Below, piece after piece: positions 27,101 through 45,651 of a stretch of DNA of 64,000 nt. How positions within the stretch are numbered: position 1 is the first letter of the stretch; each line of letters starts with the position of its first letter. The notes beneath the pieces are model-generated. The model did no database searches, was not told the DNA's origin, and saw only the letters and a list, made by a program, of their open reading frames with translations. The position numbers and the translations under genes are program-made. Origin of the DNA: Sorangium aterium (lineage in GTDB: Bacteria > Myxococcota_A > Polyangia > Polyangiales > Polyangiaceae); the NCBI RefSeq assembly GCF_028368935.1, contig NZ_JAQNDK010000002.1, forward strand, positions 2,356,001 through 2,420,000. Direction: 5' to 3'.

Positions 27101-27490
27101 ATGAAAGCGATCAAGCCGGAGGAGCCGACGCAACCCTCGTTGCTGGAGGCTCACCCCGAGCTGCGGGCGCTCCTTGACCGGTCCGAGCTCTTCCGCCGTA
27201 CCGAGGAGCGCTATCGCATCGAGATCGAAGGTCAAACGCTCTACCTCGTGCGGGGGGACACGCTCGGCTCGCGCGAGGAGCTGCTCATCGACGCGCTCGT
27301 CCGCGGCTCCGCGCCCGAGAGCGCCGACCCGCTCAGCCGCGCGCTCTTCCTTGAGCTGCCCGGACACCTTCAGGAGGTGATCCGCGGTCTCACGCGATCG
27401 GAACCACAACCGTCACCCAAGAGCCCGGGTGCTCCGGGCCAAGGAGAATCGCCATGGCCATCACCGATCCGGCCATCGCGCAGAAGGTAG
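27101..27490 (+). CDS. Small protein sharing a motif with the downstream metalloprotease
   Basis: A 129-residue soluble protein, 18 bases after the CHAT gene and overlapping the next gene by 37 bases. Residues 36-66 (ERYRIEIEGQTLYLVRGDTL, then GSREELLIDAL) align with residues 20-47 of the metalloprotease (TFELDGKLMYVAEGDLLLEE). The shared pattern is a hydrophobic-acidic-Gly turn, then Tyr, Gly-Asp and a Glu-rich helix. The C-terminus is Pro/Ser/Arg-rich. No known family is recognised. A role as inhibitor, adaptor or cleaved substrate is suggested only by the shared motif and location. Confidence 0.7.
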   Translation: MKAIKPEEPTQPSLLEAHPELRALLDRSELFRRTEERYRIEIEGQTLYLVRGDTLGSREELLIDALVRGSAPESADPLSRALFLELPGHLQEVIRGLTRSEPQPSPKSPGAPGQGESPWPSPIRPSRRR

Positions 27491-28254
27491 GGGAGCTCAA
27501 GACGAGGCTCCCCACGTTCGAGCTCGATGGGAAGCTGATGTATGTCGCGGAGGGCGACCTCCTGCTGGAAGAGGAGCAGCTCGCCGACTACGTGCCTCAC
27601 GCCGCCAACGTGGAGCCGCCCAACCTGGACGCCGGCCCCGGAGGGGAGGGGCTGGTCGGCATCCTGCAGGACGGCAGGCCGCTGCGCTGGCGTCCGGGGT
27701 TCGTGATCACGTACTGCGTGCTCAGGGCGACCTTCCGGGACGAGCGCCAGTACGCGACGGTGCGCGCCAACATGCTGACGGCCACGCGCGACTGGGAGGA
27801 GACCTGCGGCGTGTCGTTCCGCCACGTGGCCGAGCTCGACGGGAGCACGAGCCGCCCCGCGGAGGTCGTGTTCCCGGTGCGGCTCAACCTCTCCGGCGGG
27901 GCTTTCATCGCCGCGTCCTTCTTCCCGAACGACCCGGTCGGGAGAAGGCAGCTCCTGATCAATCCCTCCTATTTCTCGCCCTCGCTCGGGTTCAACCCCG
28001 TCGGCGTGCTCCGGCACGAGCTGGGTCACGTCCTCGGCTTCCGGCATGAGCACATCCGGAGCGGCGCTCCGCCCGCCTGCCCCCGGGAGGACATGTCGCA
28101 GACCATCGACCTCACGGCCTACGATCCCAGGTCGGTGATGCACTATTTCTGCGGCGGCGTGGGGAACCCCGAGCTCGAGATCACCGAGGTCGACGTGCAG
28201 GGGTCGCAGCGGGTATACGGCATGCCGCTCTCCAGCTTCCGCCTGGTGGCTTGA
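27454..28254 (+). CDS. Astacin-like metzincin metalloprotease
   Basis: A 266-residue protein with AAGGAG before the ATG. The extended zinc motif LRHELGHVLGFRHEHIR gives His188, Glu189, His192 and His198 followed by Glu199, as in astacins. The Met-turn is PRSVMHYF (Met229, Tyr231). There is no signal peptide. The first 50 residues carry the motif shared with the upstream small protein and may be a propeptide or docking segment. The catalytic core starts near FVITYCVLRATFRDERQY. A cytoplasmic astacin-like enzyme would need to be held inactive, which fits control by the preceding CHAT protease; this is inference. Confidence 0.87.
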   Translation: MAITDPAIAQKVGELKTRLPTFELDGKLMYVAEGDLLLEEEQLADYVPHAANVEPPNLDAGPGGEGLVGILQDGRPLRWRPGFVITYCVLRATFRDERQYATVRANMLTATRDWEETCGVSFRHVAELDGSTSRPAEVVFPVRLNLSGGAFIAASFFPNDPVGRRQLLINPSYFSPSLGFNPVGVLRHELGHVLGFRHEHIRSGAPPACPREDMSQTIDLTAYDPRSVMHYFCGGVGNPELEITEVDVQGSQRVYGMPLSSFRLVA

Positions 28255-28519
28255 AGGCCGGGGCGCGCACCGGCGTGGCGCCGGCATCGCCTCTGAGCTC
28301 CTGAGCGGCGCCGGCCTCGTCCGGTGAGGTGCCCTCTCCAGCGCGGCTGCCTGCGCCGCGTCGACCCCACGCGACCGCAACCGAACGCGCCCCGGTCCCG
28401 GCTCGCCGACTCAAGCCTCCAGGCCGCGATGCTCTCGATGGCTCAGGCTCGATCGCGCGGGGCGACCCGACCCAGGTTGGGCATCACCGATCGGCTGAGT
28501 CGCTGGGACGGACAGCCGG

Positions 28520-34264
<5,745 letters not shown>

Positions 34265-34409
34265 GGTCCCTCCGGTCGCGGCCGCCTCGCGTGGCAGTTG
34301 CGGGCGAAACGTCCTCATCCGGATCGATGTCGCCGGCGCAGCGAGTCCGGCGGTCGAGCTTGCCCCGCGCCGCGGAGAGAGCTCGATGAGGTGGCCGGCC
34401 CGGCTCTGG

Positions 34410-34478
34410 GGCAGCCAGCCGCGCTGCCCTATCGCTTCTTCTTCGGGCAGCCAACCTCGCTGCCCATCGCTTCTTCTA
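34410..34478. repeat. Two-copy 33-bp direct repeat
   Basis: GGCAGCCAGCCGCGCTGCCC followed by TATCGCTTCTTCTT is repeated as GGCAGCCAACCTCGCTGCCC followed by ATCGCTTCTTCT. It lies upstream of the copy 1 kinase start and is read antisense to it. Confidence 0.7.
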
Positions 34479-34987
34479 TAGAGTCGTCTCCGCCCCTCGT
34501 CCGGCACAAGCGTGTACCCAGCGCACCTCGCGGCGCGCGTGCCGCCAGCCGCCCTGCCGGACGAGCATGGCATCAAGCCAGCTGGCGAAGGGAGCGAATG
34601 CAGAGGGCGCTCTGGAGCAGAGGGCGCCTGGGACAGAACGCGCGCGGCGCAGCGCAGCGGGCGCTCCGGCCTGGCCTTGTGGCGTCAGCCGCTGCAGGAC
34701 TGGGCCGCTCGGCGTGCCCTGCCCGGTCCCGCTTCGCTCTTGCCTCGTGCGCTGCCGGCCTCGCCTCGCCGCCGTGCGTGCGACGACGGGGCTCTTCTTC
34801 GTCGCCGGCCTGACCCTCGGCGCGCAGGGCCGCGCCGAGGCCCCGAGGCTCGATCGAGGCGGTCGCCGGCGCCGGAGGGCAGGGGGCGAACCCGGACGTG
34901 CTGGGCTCCGGCGGAGACGACGGGGAGTCGCCGGGATTTCCGCCGTGAGGGCGTAGGGCGGCGCGAGAGGGGAGGCGGAACGGGGAT

Positions 34988-35228
34988 GTCGCGATGGGGT
35001 GGGGCGGCCTCGCGAGGGGGTGCGGGTGGGTCGGGACCGAAACGGGAGGCCTCGGAGGGGGAGGCGGGGTGGTCGCGACGTGGCGGAGCGGCCTCGCGAG
35101 GGGGGCGGGTCGGTCTGAAACCGAAACGGGCGGCCTCGGAGGGGGCGCGAGGAGGTCGCGACGTGGCAGCGTGGCATGGCGAGGGGGGCGGCGGATCCGA
35201 GACCGGAATGGATGGCCACCGAAGGGCG
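34988..35228. repeat. Purine-rich 83-bp tandem repeat, about three copies
   Basis: Copies start at the word GTCGCGA at 34988, 35072 and 35155 (units of 84 and 83 bases, third partial and diverged). Shared internal words are CGGCCTCGCGAGGGGG, ACCGAAACGGG and GGCCTCGGAGGGGG. The plus strand is strongly G-rich with several runs of five or six G. Confidence 0.8.
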
Positions 35229-35236
35229 GAAACAGC

Positions 35237-40903
<5,667 letters not shown>

Positions 40904-41045
40904 AGCCCCTCCGGTCGCTGCCGCCTCGCGCGGTGGTTTCGGGCGAGCGGTCACGCACCGTCAGATCGACGCGTCACGTGGCGCGCGGAGCCGGACGCCC
41001 ACGGCGGCCCGGCGCCGCGCCGAGGGGCGGGGGCGCGGTGCCCGC

Positions 41046-42146
41046 CTACTCGAGCCTGAATCGGAAGATGGCTGGCTGGGCCGTGCCTACCTGCGACGCC
41101 TCCACGTAGTTGGCCGGCGAGTGATCGCCCCACGAGAACGGCACCGGCACCCATCGGATGATGGGCAGCTGCTCCTTCACCCAGGCGAAGATGCCGACCG
41201 CCGCGCTCACGAGGAACGTGCGCGTCTGGCCGGCGATCTTGCCCTCGTACGTCCACCCCTGCCCCGTCGAGCGGTACGCCCTCCCGAAGTGCACGAAGTA
41301 CCCCGTCGAGAGCGGCGGCAGGCGCGGCACGATGTCGTTGGCATAGACGAATCGAAACAGCCTGTCCCCGAAGAGCTCTTCGGCCCTGGCAGCGAAGCCC
41401 GCGTCGCCGATCATCGGCTGCCCGAACGTGTAGACCCCGCGGAGCCGCTGCCGGATCTCCCCGTACTTGCTGTCCGTGAACAGGCGCGCGGCGATGAGGG
41501 CCGCCATCGCTGCGCCCAGGCTGTGACCGGTGATGAAGAGCGCCTCCAGCTTGCCCTGGGCCTCGGGCGCATGCCCGGCAGCAGGCGTCGACGCGGCGCT
41601 GGGGCGCGGGGATACCTCGGTGCCCGGAAGGACATCACGGATGTACTCGCCGCGGAGCGCCGCGCCGAGGTGCTTGTCGATGATCGACCACATCACATCG
41701 ACGTTGCGGGCGAAGCCGCCGTGGACGTGCCCGAGCGAGCAATATCGCTGCGACACGACGCTCGCGTCCGTGAGCCAGTTGAAGAGGTTCCCCGGCTCGG
41801 TCCCCTTGACGCACAGGATGAGAAGCCGCCTGCACCTGCTCTGGATGAAGCAGACGTCGCTCGCCACGAAGAGCGCATCGTTCCGCACGCTGATCCTCGC
41901 GAGGTCCCAGTCGCCGTAAACCGACATCGCCTTCTCCAGCGTGTCCAGATCCGAGTACATCCACGCCGATGCCAGGGACAGGACGAGCGTCGCCTCGGCG
42001 TCGGGCTCGCGCACCGCCGGATTCACCCGCAACATCCGCTGGATCGTGCCTTGTTCGGCGGATGGTTCGGCCTCGGCATCCGATCCGGGGGCCGCTGACG
42101 GCCCCGCTATCTCCAGACACGGCGTGGCAACGATGGAATCGGTCAT
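41046..42146 (-). CDS. Class 3 (fungal-type) lipase
   Basis: A 366-residue protein. GGGAGGG before the ATG at 42146 selects this start. The alpha/beta-hydrolase nucleophile is in LFITGHSLGAAMAALIAARL. The acid is the Asp of VYANDIVPRLPPLS, and the His is likely in WGDHSPANYVE near the C-terminus. The oxyanion region RRLLILCVKGTEPGNLFNWL and HGGFARNVDVMW are typical of lipase class 3. There is no signal peptide, so it may act inside the cell, which is unusual for a lipase and compatible with an effector role. It ends 142 bases before the copy 2 kinase gene on the same strand. Confidence 0.88.
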   Translation of the reverse strand: MTDSIVATPCLEIAGPSAAPGSDAEAEPSAEQGTIQRMLRVNPAVREPDAEATLVLSLASAWMYSDLDTLEKAMSVYGDWDLARISVRNDALFVASDVCFIQSRCRRLLILCVKGTEPGNLFNWLTDASVVSQRYCSLGHVHGGFARNVDVMWSIIDKHLGAALRGEYIRDVLPGTEVSPRPSAASTPAAGHAPEAQGKLEALFITGHSLGAAMAALIAARLFTDSKYGEIRQRLRGVYTFGQPMIGDAGFAARAEELFGDRLFRFVYANDIVPRLPPLSTGYFVHFGRAYRSTGQGWTYEGKIAGQTRTFLVSAAVGIFAWVKEQLPIIRWVPVPFSWGDHSPANYVEASQVGTAQPAIFRFRLE

Positions 42147-42499
42147 GAGCCCTCCCGTCATCAAGAAGCTGCCTGGCTTTCCAGGACGCCGCTTCGTGCG
42201 AGTCGGACAGGCAATCACCCTGCCACGGATCCTGTGTGCGCGCTCGACGAGCCTACCGCCGGCAGGTCCTCGATGCCAACCCGGGCGCCTGCGCCTGCGC
42301 GCGTCAAGCGACCAGGGCGAACGGGGCGGCATGGACGAAGTCGCTTCGCGACCATGTCGAACGGAGCCGCTTCGCCGCGGCGGGCAACAGCCCCGCCGCG
42401 CTCTCTCCCCGGCCGGGCCGACCCATGCCGCTCAAGGCCTCGCAGGGTGTCTCGACGCGCCCAGCCTCGAGAGCAGCCTCAGGCTGCTCTTTCGCTGCA
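42147..42499. other. Intergenic region without a supported gene
   Basis: These 353 bases lie between the lipase start and the end of the helix-hairpin-helix gene. The frames present are shadows without domains or ribosome sites. The lipase promoter should be here, but no clear boxes stand out. Confidence 0.45.
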
Positions 42500-42739
42500 T
42501 CACCGAGGCGGTGTACGGGGCGTCGGCGTGCTCGCTTGCGTCACGTAAAAGCCCGCGTCCTTCAGGCTCTCTATCATCATGGTGCTGATGCCGGTCACCT
42601 GTTGGATTTGCTCCCAGCTGCTGAACCCCCCGAGCTCCTCGCGCTTCTGAACGATGATCTGCGCGCCTTCCTCGCTCACCTGGCTCACCCGTTGAAACTC
42701 ATCCGTGCCCGCCTTGTTGATGTCGGTCGTGTCAGCCAT
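42500..42739 (-). CDS. Small helix-hairpin-helix protein (ComEA-like)
   Basis: A 79-residue protein with GGAGG 6 bases before the ATG. It begins DTTDINKAGTDEFQRVSQVS and continues EEGAQIIVQKREELGGFSSW, EQIQQVTGIS and MIESLKDAGFY. This is the tandem HhH pattern of ComEA-type DNA-binding domains (INxAxxxEL, GxxxAxxIxxxRxxxGxF). There is no signal or membrane segment, so it is probably a cytoplasmic DNA- or protein-binding module. Confidence 0.82.
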   Translation of the reverse strand: MADTTDINKAGTDEFQRVSQVSEEGAQIIVQKREELGGFSSWEQIQQVTGISTMMIESLKDAGFYVTQASTPTPRTPPR

Positions 42740-43076
42740 TCGCGCCTCCGGGCAAGCTCTGTGACTGCGGTCCTTTGGCCCTTGCCCGCCCAGAGCCTGG
42801 TGCAGCGTGCTTGCGATGGGGAGGGGCCCCGCGGCGTCGAACAGCAGGACCTGACCGGGCAGCCGCTCGGCGCGGGGGCTGCAAGCGCCGGCGGCGACTC
42901 CAGGCGAGCGGCGCGTCGACCATCGGCTCGAGCTTGCTCGCACCTTCGAGGCCGGCGACAGGCCGACCGGTCGACCGATCGCCTCGTGAGCGCCACGAAG
43001 TTCGCGGTCCCGTGCCGGATGTGCTCTCGACTTGGACACAGCTCCCTGACACCGGGCAGCTTTGCCCAGGTCGAGA
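42740..43076. other. Intergenic region without a supported gene
   Basis: Between the helix-hairpin-helix gene and the phosphotransferase. Open frames continue through it on the minus strand, but the residues (Arg/Pro/Ser-rich) give no domain and no ribosome site. Confidence 0.4.
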
Positions 43077-44285
43077 CTAGCAGGATCGAGAGCGCACCAT
43101 CGCTGCTGTCCGCGCGAGCCACGCTGCGGGATCTCTCGCGTGGTAGGGGTGCTCCGACGGCTCGATGTCGTCGAGGAACTTGCGGTAGATGGTCGCCTGG
43201 CGGGCCGCAGCGACGGGCGCGAGCAGCTCGGCGGCGCGCTCGGGGTCGGAGCCCGGGATCGCGGCGCGCCACGCGCGGCTCCAGGAGCTCCGGAGCGGCT
43301 CGACGGCGCCGGGCGGGGCCCCGTCGAGGAACGCTGGCTGATCGAGCAGCGGATGCCCGACGCCGCTGTCGCCCCAGTCCAGCAGGACGGCCGACGTCGC
43401 GTCGCCGCGGGCGTTGCCCACGTGGAAGTCGCCGTGAACCAGCGTATCGGGCAGCCCGGCCTCGGCGAGGCGAGCGAAGCGCTCGGGCAGGCCATCGACG
43501 AAGCTGTCGAGGGTCGCCCGATCGCCGGCGGACAGCTCGGGCGTCCGACCCACCACGTCCGCGATGAGCCGGCTCAGGGCCGGCGCGCGCCAGTCCGGCA
43601 GCCCCAGCGAAAGGAGCTCGTCGACCTTCCGGCTCGCGTCGCGCTGCAGCCCGACGAGCAGCGAGACCAACCTCTCCCGGACGGGCAGCTCGGCCTCGTA
43701 GAGATCCTCCCCCGGGATCTCGAGCATCAGGATCCGCCGGCCGTCGTGGCCGAGGAGGGCCGGCACGGGTCCGCCCGAGAGACGCGCGATCACGGCCCCC
43801 TCGTGCCCGAGGAAGGGAGGGACGTGCTTCAGCCAGACCGTCTGGTCGCCGGCACGGAGCCGCCACAGGCTCGACAGGTTCCACGACCGCACCTGCTCGG
43901 CGGGCGCCGTCCGCGCGAGGCCCCGATCGCGCAGGACGGCGTCCGCCCACGCGAGGTCGCCTGCAGGCCCGCCCGGCCGCGCCCATGGCTGCCGGAGCGG
44001 GTGGTCGTCGAGCGCCCCGCGCCACGGCTCGAGGCCGGGCGGCGGCGCGTCGATCTCCGCCTCCGCGAGGTAGGTGACCGCCCCGCCGTGGGGGGCCGGG
44101 AGCTCGGCGGCGAGCATCCGGAGGACCGTCACCTGGAGGCCGAAGCGCTCGCGGGCACCCTGGACGACCGCTTGCGCGTCCTGCCACCACGGCGTCGCGA
44201 CAGGATAGGGCGGCAGCGCTCCAAGGAGCTCACCCCTCGCCGTGACGAGGACGAGCCGAACGACGCGCGGGGGGTGGGGCAGCAT
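43077..44285 (-). CDS. APH-type phosphotransferase with N-terminal accessory domain
   Basis: A 402-residue protein. The kinase-like fold has the catalytic loop in DTLVHGDFHVGNARGD and the metal-binding Asp in SAVLLDWGDSGVGHPLLDQP. The first 110 residues (PPRVVRLVLVTARGELLGAL, TPWWQDAQAVVQGARERFGL, PHGGAVTYLAEA) form a NUDIX-like alpha/beta domain often attached to this subgroup. The family includes aminoglycoside and small-molecule kinases; resistance cannot be inferred. It lies 105 bases downstream of the RNA ligase gene on the same strand. Confidence 0.85.
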   Translation of the reverse strand: MLPHPPRVVRLVLVTARGELLGALPPYPVATPWWQDAQAVVQGARERFGLQVTVLRMLAAELPAPHGGAVTYLAEAEIDAPPPGLEPWRGALDDHPLRQPWARPGGPAGDLAWADAVLRDRGLARTAPAEQVRSWNLSSLWRLRAGDQTVWLKHVPPFLGHEGAVIARLSGGPVPALLGHDGRRILMLEIPGEDLYEAELPVRERLVSLLVGLQRDASRKVDELLSLGLPDWRAPALSRLIADVVGRTPELSAGDRATLDSFVDGLPERFARLAEAGLPDTLVHGDFHVGNARGDATSAVLLDWGDSGVGHPLLDQPAFLDGAPPGAVEPLRSSWSRAWRAAIPGSDPERAAELLAPVAAARQATIYRKFLDDIEPSEHPYHARDPAAWLARTAAMVRSRSC

Positions 44286-44390
44286 CGAGCGATGATAGCG
44301 AACCCGTGGCGTCGCTCGCGCGCGAGCGCTCGGCCCCGCAGCGAACGGCCGGCGTCGCTCGCGCGCGAGCGCAGCGCTCGGCCTCGCGGC

Positions 44391-45314
44391 TCAGAGCCGC
44401 TCCGCCGCGACGGCGGCCCTGACGGCGCGCTCCAGCGCCTCGCCGTCCTCGGGCGAGAGGGCGCGCATCGCGCCGGGGAACGCCGCCTCGAGGTCCACGA
44501 GCACGTCGAGGGCCGCCTCTTCGTCGACGGCGGCCCGGTCGTGGCGCCCCACCTTCGACGCGGCGGACGAGAGGCGCGGGCCGTTCACGAGCCGCTCCCC
44601 CCAGCGGATCAGCGTGGCGAGGTCGACCTGGCGCTCCGGGTCCCACGGCGCGCTCTCGTCGAAGCGATCCTCGCGCATCTCGGCGATCTTGCGCTTCAAG
44701 GCCATGTAGGCCGCGGCCGGCATGCGGACGTCGGGCTTGGCCACCAGCCCCTCCGCGAGGTTCTCCGGGCCGAGGGGCGGCAGCCCCAGGGCGGACGCGA
44801 CGCGCGACGGGAAGCGCTCGGGCACGGCGGCGATCTCCGCCTTGCGCCCCCGGGCGAGCAGCGGGGGCATCATGAACCCCGCCGCGGCGGCGACCGGGGC
44901 CGCCTCGCTCCAGGCCAGGAAGGCGTCCTCGCCGGCATCGACCGCGCGCAGCTCGAAGGGCGCCCACCGCAGGTCGGGCGCGTACCAGACCCCGGTCTGC
45001 ACGGGGCTCACGCCGCCCGAGGGCACGTCCGGATGCGGGTAGCCGCCGCCGAAGAGCTCGCCGTAGAGGACGAGCCGCGCCGCGCCGACCGTGGCGTACG
45101 CCGCGCGGGCGGCGTCCCGGAGCGACGCGCGGAGCAGCTGCCAGCCGAAGAAGGGGTCCTCGTCCCGGAGCCACTCCTTGCGCTTGCCGAAATGGACGCC
45201 GGCCGCGTCCACGCCGATCACGAGCTGCGCGCCGTGGATCTTCTCGAGCGCGACCCAGGTCGGGGCGTCGCTCGCGCCGAGGCACGGCATCTTCGGGAAG
45301 GGAAGGAACTCCAT
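44391..45314 (-). CDS. RNA ligase family protein (Rnl2-like)
   Basis: A 307-residue protein from the ATG at 45314; the longer frame only adds low-complexity residues encoded by a 22-bp duplication. Nucleotidyltransferase motifs are in order: I (VALEKIHGAQL, Lys adenylation site), then HFGKRKEWLRDEDP, III (LVLYGELFGGGYPHP), IV (NLAEGLVAKPDVR) and V (YMALKRKIAEM). This matches ATP-dependent RNA ligases that seal nicked or cleaved RNA. The C-terminal helical part is short. The location at the head of a minus-strand block with STAND/kinase genes is reminiscent of RNA repair modules, but no nuclease gene is adjacent. Confidence 0.85.
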   Translation of the reverse strand: MEFLPFPKMPCLGASDAPTWVALEKIHGAQLVIGVDAAGVHFGKRKEWLRDEDPFFGWQLLRASLRDAARAAYATVGAARLVLYGELFGGGYPHPDVPSGGVSPVQTGVWYAPDLRWAPFELRAVDAGEDAFLAWSEAAPVAAAAGFMMPPLLARGRKAEIAAVPERFPSRVASALGLPPLGPENLAEGLVAKPDVRMPAAAYMALKRKIAEMREDRFDESAPWDPERQVDLATLIRWGERLVNGPRLSSAASKVGRHDRAAVDEEAALDVLVDLEAAFPGAMRALSPEDGEALERAVRAAVAAERL

Positions 45315-45651
45315 TTCCGGCGACGATAGCGCCGACGGCGCGGCTTCCAGCGACGATAGCGCCGACGGCGCAGCCGCTCCTCGGACGCCGGGGTACCGGT
45401 CAAATTTTGACAGGGGACGGGGAGGCAGGGAGAAAAAACCTAGCAAATCTCCCCGCCTCACCGTCTCCCTGTGATCTTTCTCGGGCAAAATCGATCCCCA
45501 CCGGCGCCGGGGATGGTGCGTCGCGTCGTCCACCGCAGAGGAGCACGCCAATCCCCGCTCCGCCCGTGCTGCGATCCGCTGGCGCGGCCAGCGCGCGAGG
45601 CGCTTGACTTCCGGGAAAGCGTAGGAGTTCCTTAGCCATCAGGGGGTCACC
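45315..45651. other. Divergent intergenic region with duplication and hairpin
   Basis: No supported gene. A 22-bp direct repeat (GCGACGATAGCGCCGACGGC core) occurs at about 45320 and 45350, and a 61-bp hairpin lies at 45411-45471. Promoters of the RNA ligase and of the hybrid kinase should both be here. Confidence 0.5.
45411..45471. repeat. Hairpin repeat element, family member 1
   Basis: Arms at 45411-45433 (CAGGGGACGGGGAGGCAGGG then AGA) and 45448-45471 pair with two mismatches and one bulge around a 14-base A-rich loop. A related half-element lies at 50294-50326. It is likely a REP-like dispersed sequence. Confidence 0.7.

Larger units (their letters stand above)
34265..35236. other. 972-bp spacer between the paralogous kinase genes, with two tandem repeats
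   Basis: No supported gene. A 33-base direct duplication lies at 34410-34478 and an 83-bp tandem repeat at 34988-35228. The open frames seen here are Arg/Gly/Pro-rich and have no recognisable domain. The first 30 bases are the leader of the copy 1 kinase gene. Confidence 0.6.

Noticed and set aside
34567-34956. 129-codon plus-strand frame in the kinase spacer with a hydrophobic stretch
   Set aside because: Mostly Arg/Ala/Gly, no ribosome site, and the hydrophobic part is short. Probably non-coding.
42685-44190. 501-codon minus-strand frame overlapping the phosphotransferase
   Set aside because: It is out of frame with the clear APH motifs and rich in Arg/Ala; a shadow frame.
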